A stretch of 64,000 nucleotides of DNA from Streblospio benedicti. Its lineage: Eukaryota > Annelida > Polychaeta > Spionida > Spionidae. Location: the NCBI GenBank assembly GCA_019095985.1, contig CM032661.1, positions 21,866,753 through 21,930,752 on the forward strand. The letters run 5' to 3'. Below, piece by piece: positions 1 to 13,200 of the stretch. The position numbers and the translations under genes were made by a program. How positions within the stretch are numbered: position 1 is the stretch's first letter; every line of letters begins with the position of its first letter. The notes under the pieces were generated by a model. That model made no database searches, had not been told where the DNA came from, and worked only from the letters and a program-made list of their open reading frames with translations.

Positions 1-1075
1 ATTATTGCTGAATCAGCAACATTCGACTCACATTCACATTCACACTACATATGAAAGAGATGTTCACTTCATATTCATATGGTATATTCCTACATATACA
101 CAGTACTTTGCCCCCTGTGTTGGCATCAAACCCATCCATTGCGATCAGGCTCCTATCAGAAACACCGATCTCTGGCTGGTTTTATAAATGCGACCTTCAA
201 TCAGGAGTTATTTATAGCTGAAATTAGAAGTACTTTGTGTTTGTCTTGTCTGTTCCCATGAATCCTCCATGTTTTGTTCTTTTTCTCCACTAGGTTCTTT
301 TTTTCTATGTCTTTATCTCTGGGTGTGTGGTGGTGTGTTTGAGGCAGGGTGGAGGTGCGAGGCGATAACTGGGCGACTATGTACCCATGTTTTTAATGTC
401 CAGTTGATCCTTTTCATGTGGAATATTCTTAATATGTTAACAAAATGTGTTCATGCTCAAACATTGTATCGTGCCAAGCTCCCATTTCGGCATGTATACT
501 GTACATGCTGCATTTCGGAAAGTAGTCCGTATCAAAGTGCATTTTAGAGGTGTTGCTGTTAATAAAAATGCTATAATCGTTATGAAAAAGACTTTGACAT
601 TATATCAACCGCAATCAAAAAAGGGCCTACCGTAAAAGTTTGACAGACACCCATTGGTGCACAATTTACATATGCATCTTTACCGATCAGTTTATTCAAC
701 ACACAAAGCTAGCATTTGTCACGTACATCAGTTCTCATTAGTTTCGTATCACGACAGAATCTCCTCCATCAATCAGAGGAGACCTCCAAAGTGACAGCGG
801 AGGGATAGTATGGCTAAACAATCGCATACGACGGCCATTAGATAGAGCTGTTTGTTTTTAAACGTGAAGCACCGTCACCATCGTCGTTCATGTCAATCTC
901 TTTATACACTGTCTATAGATAGCAATAGCTATTTTAATAACTTGTAGTTGTGATATTATATAATACGTACTAGAGGATGCAGTGTCATGAAAATTGCATT
1001 ATTTTCTGGCGAGGATAATTGTATATATTAAATAAAGCAACCAGAACCTGCCCGCCACCCCAACGACAGAATATA

Positions 1076-1145
1076 CACTGTAGAACCTCATCCCGGTTGG
1101 GACTGGTTTCATGTAGTCTCAATAGAAAGATGGTTTCTTTATGTA
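1076..1145. repeat. Relic end of the palindromic TA-flanked element
   Basis: The stretch begins with an end-like motif (ctgtagaacctc) followed by a guanine-rich inner part and 'agtctcaatagaaag', the signature of the element family described at 27762-27925. Only one end is visible, so this is a truncated, old copy. Confidence 0.45.
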
Positions 1146-1229
1146 GCGTCATGTTGGTCTGCTTATGAAAGGTCGGGATCGCGAGAAACGGAATTCTCAT
1201 ACATGTAGAAGACCTTTCAATTACAGAGC

Positions 1230-1376
1230 CAGGTTTTTAGAACGGGTGGGGGGCACACGCCAGCGATTTCATGGTTTTCGTGCGTGCGACTTGCAAAAAC
1301 CCTATAAAAATGATGTATTTTGTCGGGAAAGGGGGGGGGGGAGGCTACGCCCCTGCCCTGGATCTGCCTATGCCTA
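1230..1376 (+). repeat. G-run / 'CCTGGATCTGCC' dispersed repeat
   Basis: A run of G (around 1330-1341) is followed by 'gcccctgccctggatctgcctatg'-type sequence. The same tail (ctggatctgcc, next to G or C runs) recurs at 24567, 31812, 40962, 43620 and 44548, and inverted at 48764, so this is an interspersed repeat. It has no coding frame of its own. The ORFs crossing it arise from the low-complexity G-run. Confidence 0.5.
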
Positions 1377-2059
1377 TGTATAGACTTGGTTTAAATTGCA
1401 GGTTCAGGTGTAGTTTATATGGGCGTGTGTACATACCAGGGGGAAAAAAGAAAAAGAGTGGTTACGCTGTACTGAAGTGTCATGCGTCTTTAACAATGGT
1501 CTGTCTAAAGGACGGCTTCTTTGCGAGATGATCAAGGTTCCCTCAACAATACCCAATTTGACAGACAGCCTGTGTGAAAAGAAAATTGCAAAATTGGATT
1601 AAATTGTCCGTTTGTTGTGGGCGGCATGTGCTGTTAATGTCGTGTGCTGTCAGAGTTACTCGTGTCCCTTCTTTTCTTATGATTTAACTGTGGGTAAAGT
1701 CTGATAGATACCACGGTAGAGTGTGAACCCATACCCATAACCAAACGAGCACTCACACGTTTACTTGTTCATTAACAGGTACACAAAATGGCTTGTATCA
1801 ATTGTTTAATTTCTAAACTTCAAAAGCAATCGGACAGTTGGTTTACGTTATGAAATTGCATTTATTAACCTTCGGAAACTGTTGTAGTGTTAGATGGTTA
1901 GAGTGGGGTTAAAGGGAGTGAGATTGAGAAAAAAAAATAGAATTAGAATGTGGGGGTGAAAAGAGTCAGCAAAAGAGAGATGTGTGGTTTTAAGGAAAAG
2001 GATGTGAGAAAAAAATTCTTAAAATTTTGAGCTGTTGGAGGAGGGCCAAAGATAAAGAC

Positions 2060-2176
2060 TGTGGGAAATATAACCAAAAAGAAAGAGAGAAAGAAAGAGT
2101 GAGAGATGGAGAGAGAGAGAAAGAGAAAAGAAAGATGTAGAATTTCTTGAACCCTTTTAGCCCCCCCCCCCCCCCG
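2060..2176. repeat. Purine-rich tract followed by poly-C
   Basis: Imperfect GA/GAAA repeats run from about 2078 to 2135, followed by a run of about 16 C at 2161-2176. This is simple low-complexity sequence. It gives rise to a serine/leucine-rich open frame on the minus strand, which I do not treat as a gene. Confidence 0.75.
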
Positions 2177-2536
2177 TAAAGTGAAGATTTTTTGCCCACT
2201 GTAAGCAGTTAATCACAGAACACATGTGGTGCACGACAGTTGACGGTAATTGCTGACTTGATGGGCACCAATTGGAACCAATCGTATGCTAAATACATCA
2301 ATTGTCGACCAATTACAGACATGAAAGAAGACAACACAATTGCAAGATGGTCATGGCAAGTAACGTGTTGACTTTATTAAGATTTGCATATTGCATTTTA
2401 CTTGGTTCTCTGATATCTTATTTAAGTGTTGTAGGCCTACACAACACCAGTAGCAGTTTATTATAGACGGTAAAACGTCTTCAAGATCAGTAAGACCATC
2501 ATTGTGGCAGCCCTCTTGGAGTCTCATTGTGTGAAG

Positions 2537-2637
2537 TAGTCTCAATATGGAGGCATGAGGTGGTCAATTGATATGTGCAAAGGTGCAGGACCGTCTTATT
2601 ATAGAGGTGGTCATGGTTAGAGCTTCTAATGTCCTTC
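2537..2637. repeat. Partial palindromic TA-flanked element
   Basis: Contains 'agtctcaatatggagg', 'gtcttattatagaggtg' and 'gtcatggttagagcttcta', the 17-nt modular end of the element family described at 27762-27925. The outer left end is missing or too diverged to recognise. Confidence 0.5.
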
Positions 2638-5600
2638 GTCAATCGTGATTTGGGAACTCAATGCTACATAGTCACACATTTCAAGGCAAATAAACACGTC
2701 TCATAAAACAGTCGTAGGATTGCTGATATCCCGACTCATGTTAGGTTTAAGGCCTAGTAGCACACTATTTATCTCCAAAACATCTTATTTATACAATGTG
2801 TTGTGCAAATCGTCTGAATTTACTTTGCAAAAAGCCCCTTAACATTGCAACAATCTAACGGAGAAGCCATTTACAAAGCCATACATTCGATTCACGGCAA
2901 GTCCTACTCCCAAGGCCTCGTTAAACTTACACACAGATAGACACGTTCATTATTAGAGGCTATATATTTGTACAGATGACACTAGCATAAAAGGTGGTCC
3001 ACAAAACTGTAGTCTACTAAGTGGAAAATATCATTAAATTGATATAATGTGTGTTAGGTTGGAGAAAGCGTGGGCATTAATGTTTAAAACAAACTGTGCC
3101 AAAGCAGTATGGTTCCTTCCCAGCGGAATCAAGTTTAGTGACGTTTATATATATAGTAAGCTTGCCAAGTAATGTATAGAAACTCGTATCCAGTGTAATT
3201 TCTTTTGGGGACCTTGACATTGACAGTTCGTGCACACCTCAGTATGCCATTTTAGATTATACACCAACAAACACGATATCATTGGACGTGACAATGCTAG
3301 GTTCCTGGTCTCTGTGGTGTTACCAGCCTCCATTAGTGTAATGTGTATCTGCCATTATGTTACCAATTGACGCATTAATAGATATGGTGGTTTCCTATGT
3401 TTATTAGCTAAGCATATTTGGTGATCTACTTAACAATTTCTAGTTGTTTCGCTGTTGGTTCGCATGTATTCTTTCTTGTTTGTGTGTGATTGGCCATACT
3501 CGTGCAGGTATTTTTTTTTAGTGTTGTTGTCATTGGTTCACTGAAATACAATAGGTGTTGTGTAGATTAAATTATACGCCTATTACTACTATAACGTGTA
3601 TCAAATAAAAGAAAAGTAACCATAATCCATTCACCGTGCATTTCCCTATATTGCAATATCCAAATCTACAAGACTAACCGTGACACTATCTTCAGCTCAT
3701 TGAATAATGAAAGTTATTGTGCATGCACCCTGACAACATTACACGTAAATATGCTATGTTGTTATATCACTTAAGAACTATAATCAGCCACTGTATTCAT
3801 ATGGTCACTCTAGTGGGTTTCATATGCAACTTCAACCGCAATGGTGGGTCACTTTCCCACACTCTCCAAGTGTGCCCCACGGGCGTGTTGGTCTCTTCCC
3901 CCTCGTTTGGTCACACCACCAGCAGAAATGGCATAATATTGATGCAGACTCAGAAATGGCATTATAGCAATGAAAACCCTCGATAAATGGACACTTTCTT
4001 AAATAATAAAACCGTGTTACGGGGTGGCAACCGAATTATAGTGCGGCGATTTACTCCTTAACTAATTATCGAGGACGCAGTGCCTATGTTTGTTGACTTA
4101 TAACTTTTACAAATAAGTCACTTTTCCTGTGACTGCGAGTATTCTGTATGGTTATGATAAGGTTAAGTCAGGCAATTATTGGGCAGCATAAACGTGTTGA
4201 CGATAACTGTTGACATTAAGTCTTCACTTAGATCAGTGATAGTAAAGATAGATACACTTCTCGAGAGGGTCGCGAAAGTCTATTGATGTGGCATTCATAC
4301 TATACTGTTTTGAAAGACCACAGCCTAAACAGATTCATAGATGAGTACCAATTTTCCAATAACATTGCAAAGTGGATATTGGAGATATTTGATTCACACG
4401 TAAATTATTACAGTGATTAGCTAAATGTGCTGCAACTTAAAACAGCACCATGGCGGTGATCATATTCTAGGTGCATGATAGCTGAGTACCAAGTGAGAAT
4501 TGTCACTGCTTCTAGCTCTAATCGGTGTCAAATACATAATTAGATCAGTATTTTCCCATGCATACTCACGACATTGTTTTTGTTTTGCGCATATCGCCTT
4601 GTGATAGGCCAAGCTACGTCCTATCTACACAAACAGAAGCCGTGACCACAAGTCAAAACCTGGATCATACGAGGAGAAAACATAGTCAAGTTGTACCAAA
4701 GAATGTGTCAACTCTTGTTGATCTGATATGATAGAACACATCAGATGCGGGTGCTTCCAAGAAAGCGCACAGGGCTGGTTTCGGCTGTTACATGTACAAG
4801 TGAATTAATTCACAACATGCACGACCCTGGGAATCAAGGGCATATTTCTTCATAGCAAACATCTTGTTTATTATTAACGAATACAGTATTGATAATCCGC
4901 TAGTCTAGACGAACGCTTGGATGTCCATACTATGTTAATAGTGTATGTATTGCCTGAATTGACTTAATCCTACAGGTACCTATGCTGAGTAGCAATCAGC
5001 AATGCAATATGCGCAACAGTACCTTTTAGAATCTCCCCACTGTATTTCATGATACTAGCTAATAACCACACAGCCTGGACTCTGACCTTAAGGATTTTCA
5101 GACAAAGTCAACATCCCCCAGCTTATTCTGGTATAGTCAATATTTTGATACGTTGCCCACCTCTAGAGATCCCAATGTTTTGATATTTCCCAATTTTGTC
5201 AATATTTTCATATTTGTCAAACAACCGTTGTTATTTTCCCCTGAAACTATATTTCAGGTTCGATGAAAATCTCCAGAGTCCTTGACTCAACAAGAGCCAG
5301 ATGTCGGCTACGTCAGTGTTTGTCATTCTGTTAATGATTTGATACCCCGGGGTCAATCTACACTATTTTTCTTTCATAGATGACATTGTGGCATCATTGG
5401 AAATGCAGAGCCTGTTATGATAACATTTATGAAATAATTGATTGAGTATATAAGCTCAAATATGCAAGAAAATCACAAAAATGAAAAAAAGAAGAAATGT
5501 GTCTGTATTAAAATGATAGCTTTTACATAATGAGCCACTGTAATTAACTAGGTTGTTACAGCTTTCAATTATCGAAATTTATATAGATCTATAAAAAGTT

Positions 5601-6462
5601 ATAGAGAACTTTTCAATTCGGTATAGGTCATATATAATTGAAGATATTGGCAGTGGCCTACATTCAATATTCAAGGTTATCTAAATAACATTTTATTGAC
5701 ATCAAACATGAAAAAATAAAGATGGGGCAACTTAGATCAGTGTTAGATGAAGCTTATTTCTTATTTGGAACAGACATATTGTCTGTAACTTTCTATCTAT
5801 GTACCTAACGTTTTGTGCATATTTTTTATCAAATAATCACACTAAAATATTTTTATGGAAAAATATATTGCCGAGCAGTTTAGAAGCTACGCAGGTCAAA
5901 ATTAAGTGGGCTTCCCCCTTAAGTCAAATTGACGAATAATATGTGACATGGATTTATGCTAAATATTAAAGTCATCGGCTGACAAATATTTTTCATATTG
6001 GAGGGAGAGTTAGAACGCCATGTTTACTATAAATCATCTTTGAGGCAAACTTGACAAACTGGATAATTACTTACGACCATATTCTTTAATCCCTAGCCCC
6101 CACCCCCTCCAAAGAAATATATGAAAAATCTGTTAAAGCACATGCTATCCATAGACCCTAAAAGGGAATAGCTGCTGTAAATTGATGATTTCAATGAATG
6201 ACCCATTGTATAAGGGCAAAAGAAATGTGGAAAAAGTACAAACCTACTCGGGACACTCTTTTTGTAATATAAATCCTACAGATATGATGTAAAATGTATA
6301 ATATTATTTGGAATTATCTTTTAAATCATCCGTGCCATAACCAACATGGACGTAGCACACACTTTCACACTCACCATTCAACTGACCTCATCTTGCACGT
6401 GCACGCACGTATCACCGACCCAGGCATGCGCCCAGTTTATCAGTATTACATGATTAGTCCCG

Positions 6463-6512
6463 TATAAATAGCGTAATCCTTAAAGGTACGGCGGCCCGTA
6501 CCCTTAGTCAGT
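6463..6512 (+). promoter_or_regulatory. Possible TATA-type core promoter
   Basis: A TATAAATA box at 6463-6470 lies in a locally GC/CpG-richer patch (about 6380-6520), and a TCAGT initiator-like pentamer sits at about 6508. The only plausible client is the orphan exon at 8055, which opens 2 nt after a 3' splice site and so needs an upstream noncoding exon. The spacing is long for a box-initiator pair and no donor site was pinned down, so this is a suggestion only. Confidence 0.2.
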
Positions 6513-8054
6513 GGAAAGTGGGATCGCAACACCACATCTCCACCCTCAGTGGCTTACAATGTCGACGTCATCTCTTCTCACTTTCGCCTATGGCTTATAC
6601 TAAATCAAAACCTAAGTTGCTTCTTTCTAGTTGATAAGAGTATTTCTGTCTGTACAATGAAATATGTAATAAGCATGATGCGTCATCATCTTAGGAATTT
6701 TTACTACAAATAAGCCTACAAAAGATTTTTAAATGGATATTAAAGTTCTCTACTTCCACCTCCTGACTTGCCTCGCGATCGACTGTTTCTGCTCTTCAAA
6801 GGCTACGAGAAATCCCTTCCATTACTTTATCCATTGCATTGTATTTTCAACTAGTAATGTATTTATGCATATCACATGGCGTAATATATCGACGTTGTCG
6901 CACCCTGTGCAGCCATAATTGGCAGGTTCTTGCCTAAATATTGTTAGGAGAAGCATTACTCACCGAGACTAACCGAATCTGACCACCCTGGGTTCTACCT
7001 TGATTGGATTTTTGTTTTGCTTATGCTATTACAACCTCTATTCAGAGTATACATGGGTCTCTCACATGAAGAGTTCACATGTACATATGGCCTAAATCAT
7101 ATACAGGTTCAAGGGAAGGGACGGGGTGTCGCAGGGACGCAGGTTAAACTACTCTTGTCTTGTTAGGGGGTCTCCAACAGTTTTTCAAATAGCAACGGCA
7201 ACGAAAAGGTAAATCATCTGAAGAATAATAAGACATTTTAGTTGAAGACCAAACCAATTAATTGGATCAGGAAACACGATTAGATTATCTGCACATTTAT
7301 TGTTGCCATGCTAAAAGTACGTATACTCGTGGAATTCATCCACGTGGACACGAGCCTTGGACAGCAGGTTTCACTATATCATAGATATTATTAAGTGTAT
7401 GAATTCATCATTGTACTACAAACAAATACCAATTGTACACACATTATCATTCTACTCAAATGAGTGTAGACATTATCTTTATGGGTACATACATTGTATT
7501 TACACGTAACTGTTTACTTTGAATCAAGAGACCTGATGTTTGATACCATGTTTGAAGAGAAGAGATTACCATCATAGTTGTCTATCCCTATCGTTATAAC
7601 TCCAAATTTTCAAGCTATTTCAATTTATAATTTTTACAGTATCTTAGTTAAAGTAAGCCATGTTCTTACATTCATGTGCAAAAGGTCCAGCGTCCACTAT
7701 AAGAGACATCTTATCCATGAGTGGGTGGTTGTTTGTCTTGATTAACACTCCCATGGGCGCTTCATCAGGTTGGGTATTGCTTCACCAGGAGTGGCGATTT
7801 TAGGCGGTCAGTTGGTAACAGTCCATTTGAATTTCTGGATTTGAACACTGCACAATAATTAAGTTACAGTTTCAAATAGACTGTGTAGATTATAAGTGTC
7901 ATATGTTTTTACTATTGATACGCGGATTATTAAAGGAATTTAATTTGACTGAGCAGGCCACGTAAGTAAACTGTCACTATCTCCGTCATAATAACACAAC
8001 TTACTAATTGATGTGGTTGAATGAATATTCAAAGTGTTAAAAATATATTTCAGG

Positions 8055-8198
8055 ATGGAAGTTGAAGGTGAAATGGATATAAACGCCATTGCGGAAGAAT
8101 ACGCCCGTGATCCTGAGACTGTGTTGCTCCCCTATGACGAGGATTTACTAGTCACGGGTGGGGAGGCTCAAGACGGGACGGGGGACCAGCCCCAACTG
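8055..8198 (+). CDS. Orphan first coding exon (acidic N-terminus, unidentified gene)
   Basis: An excellent 3' splice site (tatatttcag) ends at 8053 and an ATG follows at 8055. The next 48 codons are open and unlike the flanks: GC-richer, rich in Glu/Asp, no low complexity. The peptide starts MEVEGEMDINAIAEEYARDP and continues through VLLPYDEDLLV. A usable GT donor lies at 8199 (phase 0); beyond it the frame degrades into AT-rich codons and stops at about 8268. I infer the first coding exon of a gene whose 5' noncoding exon lies upstream and whose later exons I could not find. It does not join the exon at 49873, which needs phase 2. It may be an alternative start for a larger gene. I do not recognise the family. 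Confidence 0.45.
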
Positions 8199-8729
8199 GT
8201 ATCGGCAATTTCGGCATCTAGAAAAATTTTTGTATTAACTTCTGTAGTAAAGTTACCAATTTGGGACTAAATTTATACTTGAACAGTAACACTGGCAACA
8301 TTTGTAGTAGAATAGAGTGAGAACATTGTGATATCATATAAATCAAATGGAATATAGCTTGAATCGGTGATTTAAGCCAGTTTGGTCATCCTAGTTACCA
8401 CAGATATGAAAGAAACTTTGTGGCTCATAATGGTTCATATATAATTATTTTCATTTAAAACATTAAAAACAAAGTAGCAAAATATTTTTAAAGTAATGAA
8501 GAACTCCACTGTTTCTTATGCAATTTGTTGACCTATTTCAAACACTATGTGCTTTTTAATGATTCAGTGTAATAATACGTATCATAATGGATAAAAAATA
8601 AAAAAAAAAAATTCAAACATTATATCAGCAATTAAAACGTATATCCACAAAAAATCACAAAAGCGACATTCAGAAGACTGTTGAGTTGTGGAAGAAGGTG
8701 AAAAGTGGTGAGAAAGAAAAAAGGGGTGT

Positions 8730-8887
8730 GGGTGTGGGTCGTGAAGTTGACGAAAAGTTGACGCGGGTGTGTGTGCGGGGAAGGGGGTTGACAAAAGTTG
8801 ACGAGGGGGGTCAGAAAGTGCCAAAAATGGTGAAGTTGACGAAAGTTGACGCGGGTGTGTGTGTGCGGGGAAGGGGGTGTGACAAAA
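8730..8887 (+). repeat. GC-skewed minisatellite interrupted by assembly gap
   Basis: Tandem units of about 89 bp contain 'gtgaagttgacgaaa.gttgacgcgggtgtgtg' followed by 'cggggaaggggg'. Unit starts are visible near 8741 and 8830. Within each unit 'gttgac' recurs as a sub-repeat. The array runs straight into the 100-N gap, so the true copy number is unknown. The strand is strongly G-rich, which can favour length instability and assembly failure. Confidence 0.75.
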
Positions 8888-8987
8888 NNNNNNNNNNNNN
8901 NNNNNNNNNNNNNNNNNNNNNNNNNNNNNNNNNNNNNNNNNNNNNNNNNNNNNNNNNNNNNNNNNNNNNNNNNNNNNNNNNNNNNNN
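8888..8987. other. Assembly gap (100 N)
   Basis: Exactly 100 unknown bases, the usual fixed-size placeholder, so real length is unknown. Because the left flank is a tandem array, the gap most likely hides more copies of that array. Confidence 0.95.
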
Positions 8988-10234
8988 TTGTAGAGCGTGA
9001 ATCAAATCATCAGCCAGTATTGTAAGGTACTAGGTGCTATCGGCTGTCCACAGTTGGCCAAGATTGGCCACGTGTGAAGGTGCTGAATGGGTTTATATGT
9101 AAATGTAATTACATATATGTATGTACACGAATGTGTTTTACAGCCTATTATACATAGCTCAGTCGACTGTACACATACACCAGGTCATTGACATCCTCGC
9201 CACAACTGTAGAATTCCCTTTTTTAAACTCCGTGGAGAGGGTGCGGGCATACAGTATATTTTGTGATTTTGCTAGGTTTTACAATGTCCCTAGAATGACA
9301 ACTAAGCGGATGGCATATCATCAATATGAGTAACCAAAATGAAAATCAATTTCATTGACCATATGAAAAAGTGGTAAATACTGAAGAGAAGAGTATTATG
9401 TACAGAAACGTTGCCAAGGATGTTTGTAGTGTCTAAATGTTATAGATGTGTTGTACCATGAGTAGCTATGACCCTCAAACATTGCCAGATACCATGGGTA
9501 GAGGTAAAAGTGGAGTTTAGAGAAAATCACAAGAAGAATCAGAGTAGTCACATTACATCTCCAGTAACTGAAGAGAAAACGCAAGGCTATGATCTAATAT
9601 CTTCCAGGTGACGTATCCTTTCGAAATCAAACACCAGGTTCACCACGTGAAGCTAAACACTACAGGAAATCACTTACATGCTCTCAAAGTCTACCATTCT
9701 TCACAGTTGTTAATTCACCACCCACAGGGATAAGCACTGTAAACTGGAAAACAACGTTTAAACACCAAACCCCTAAACTCTTAAAAGGACACCACAGCAA
9801 GGTATCACATATCAAAAGAACCAGTAATGCCATTAGGTTCTATGAATGATGGCGTGAAATCTTAACAACAAACATTAGGGAGCACTTGAGGTTGGGGGTT
9901 TTCCATCACTAATTTGTTACACACAATGGATGTCCCGGGGCGGCCTACGAGCTGAATGAAGTCTCTCAATGGAGGTTAATAAGGTTGGCCATGGCAAATA
10001 TGGAGCTAGTTTGGGTTTCAATGGAATATGACGTGAAATTTGGACACAATGAGTCTGGGTGAGGAATGGGGCTTATATTTCAGATATAGGTTGACTCTCC
10101 AGTAAAAATTGAGTTCAGTACATACAAAGTTGATATTGTGGTTTTCACAACAGGCCACGCTCAGAGTATACTCGCCATTCCCTTCGATATTTAGATAGCT
10201 AAGTTCTTTGATTTGGCGATATGGAGTATTTCTC

Positions 10235-10295
10235 ATTCTTGGTTTATCTTAGCTGTATAACTGTGTCAATTAGACAGTTAAGATAAACCAAGAAT
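10235..10295. other. Short near-perfect hairpin (22-bp arms, 17-nt loop)
   Basis: The arm at 10235-10256 (attcttggtttatcttagct..) is the reverse complement of 10274-10295 with one mismatch, and the loop is 17 nt. Pairing stops abruptly outside the arms. Arm and loop lengths are compatible with a microRNA precursor, but lower-stem pairing, which true precursors need, is not seen. A small foldback transposon remnant is equally possible. Confidence 0.5.
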
Positions 10296-13200
10296 AAATA
10301 TGTGAATGCCAGTATATAGTTGATTGTCAAATTGTTCTTGCCAAACTGTCCTTTAAAATTATTTCTTATTGACAATGCCTAACAAGATTCTCCCGTATCA
10401 ATTCAATTGCACGTAATCAGATACCACGACCTGTTCTTTATGGTGTATAGGCATCCTTGGGTGAGTTTATCTAGTCACTAATTAATAATGTTGTATTTGT
10501 TAGACAAAGGTAGAATGCCTATAGTCCATCAGAATTCCATTTGGGTCTGACTTGTGTCAACTAGCCATGTAATCAACGTCACTGCGGTTTGCAAAGATCA
10601 AAGATCAATGTTTGTGCTGGCTTTGAAAGCCATTTACATAACCCCTCATTTTTCATTGTTTGCATGCAATCTTTAGTTGGAATCTTTACTAGATACTGCT
10701 TGATGAAAATCGCGTATGCATTCTGTTTGATCTGAATCATGGATTGGTATTGTGCTGATGAGAAATCTAAAAGAGATATCCTTTGGTGAAAATCTCTTTG
10801 TGATCTAACCTGATCTACGATAACAGTTTTAACGTTAATTTCCCAGACCTTTCGTCAGGCTTCCTTTAGGGCGGAGTTTACAAGGGGTCAAGTAATCCCA
10901 CGCCCCTCGTTTCCCTCATTTCCCCAGTCCATATTCTAGGTCAATTCTCACATATCCCCCTCTTTTTTGACATTTCCCTGCATACTACTTCCTTATAACC
11001 CCACCTTCTTTTGGAAGTCAAAGTCAACGACAATTCCCATCATCTCAAAATACTAGTTATACTGCCGTATACATACATACACATAATGAGAAGTGATAAC
11101 AAAATAAAAATCGTGTGAAACTATAGACAGCGTGAGATAAGCATGTTGTAGGGGTTGAGGAAGCACGTGACCCCGCTGTCACAAAGCAAACATGGCGGGA
11201 AATCTCTTGGCAGGGTCAAGGCCGGGGTCATCAGAGTTGACACAATCAGACAGTAAGGAAGGTCATCAGCGTACGGTCATGAACGGTTTTGGCAGAGACA
11301 CCCACGATTAAAGAAAACACCTTAAACAGATCTGTAGATACATTGAAATCCACCGAAAAAATAATCTAAACCAAAAAAATACAAATCTGTCCCCTCCAGG
11401 TAGGATTAGTGATTGTTGTGACAAGTACACCAGATTGGATTACAAGCTAGTCTCTCTTGTTAGTCTCTTAACTCGACTTGAAAGTTCATTAATATCCGAT
11501 TAATGGCGACAATGGGGGTTTTCGTCTGCTAAGTTGGGTTTTAAGCTGCATAAATATGGCGCCTTTTTATGCTAATTGCCAGACTGTCTGTGGCACGAGG
11601 ATTAAATGACTTTGTGGGCAGAATCATTCAAAATAGTGGAGGTATCTTTTTACGATGACAAAAATCCTAATCCAATGCACTTTCCTGGGAGTTAGCTTAT
11701 CTGTTCTATATATCAAATCATGCGAACGAGCATTGAAATGTAATCTGATGTTCTTTATCAAATGACTTTCAATGTCAAGCGTTGATCCCTTAGAATACAC
11801 AGCAATATATTCCAAACCTATTGATTATGAATAATGACATAATATTTGTGAGCCTTCCACTTTCTATTTCATCACTCTAGTTTTGCTCATTTTGTGTGAA
11901 AGCAAGATTAACGCTTTGAGCTAACTTTAAATATTCCTTTAACAATCACAAGCCAACACCACCCCATCTTGATATTTTTTATCTCATATAATGGCCGTAT
12001 GGTAAGTTGCTAACACGGCCTTTACTAAGTCTTGATAATTCACAATGTGCTGAAATAAAAAGAGCTCTTAATCTGTTGTATACACTATTCTAATATATTC
12101 AAAACTAATAAACTTGAGTGAAGTACACTTACACCGACTACAAATATATGACCTGGTCTGGTCATTTGTTTCCACCATCTAGTCTTGCCACACCAAACTA
12201 TCATAGGCTATATCTTATTCGTCAAATGACGTGGTTCTGACCAAACCCCCGAATTGGTGAAGTTGGTTTCCTCTTGAAAGGCATGGCTTTAAATGGTTAA
12301 AACATCACTTTTTAATCTCAAACGTATTGCAAATTCACACATCTTTTCACGATGAGCCAATGGCTATGCATCTTCTGTTCTTGGAAGGCACCTGCTCTAG
12401 AAGTGAACAAAGCCCCCGTTGATCAGTGTTATATTACAGACGACAACACTGCGTGGTGCTCGTAAATGTGCATACACCTGCAGGCCTTACGCTAGGTTAC
12501 GTACGTATGTGCAGTGCAAATGTTGCCATACAAACACGATGCTGAACATGAAAGACTGGCGATTGAAATATTGGTAACACAATGGAAGAATTGTCAGATG
12601 GCTTTGAGACAAGCGTGGCCATGAATGAATTGGTCCCTAAATGTAAGCCACTATGCCCGTCAACTTGCACCACAACACCCACCCACAAAACCCCAAATCC
12701 GCAGGGCACACGTTCTGAGCAAGTTCTGAAGCTGAAGTGGCTGTTGTATTTGTGTTTTATTAAATGGTTGTTTCAAAGATGCTCGACACAGCATAACTTC
12801 CAATTAAGACCACTTCTTTAATGATACCACTTCCACAAAAATAACACTTTTGCATGGTCTTTAACCTTCATAAACTAATAATAGACTACTGCAATGCCTG
12901 TTAAAGAGTCCACCTCTCTATAAGAATGTGCATTTTTTAACTCATTCTTGTCATAGCGTGGAATAATATGTTCGTAGGTCGGCTGAACGGTTCCATACCT
13001 TCTGGATGCGTCTAGCAACATTTACATATTGTAGCATTGTTTATCTTAAGGCCATTAACATCATTATCTCTCACGACAACAATGAATAACCACTAATCAA
13101 TCTCATGTTGAAAGTGTTAATTAACATATTCAGCTAATTAGTACCCTAATTAGTGGTCAGCATTTACTGTTCTGAATGGTCAAGCGTCAGTGGAGTCCAA

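Larger units (their letters stand above)
1..8053. other. AT-rich noncoding region with repeat relics
   Basis: No open frame here has splice sites, codon bias or protein-like composition that I would defend. All frames are short and look random. What it does hold are relics of the palindromic TA-flanked element family (1076-1145, 2537-2637), one G-run repeat (1230-1376), a purine tract with a C-run (2060-2175) and a possible TATA-type promoter near 6463. The rest is unremarkable AT-rich sequence. Confidence 0.6.

Noticed and set aside
1990-2199. Ser/Leu-rich minus-strand frame
   Set aside because: Arises from the GA-rich purine tract and the poly-C run.
12497-12821. 79-codon plus-strand frame starting MEELSDGFETSV
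   Set aside because: The first 40 codons look mildly protein-like, but there is no acceptor or convincing donor, and the antisense frame is equally open.
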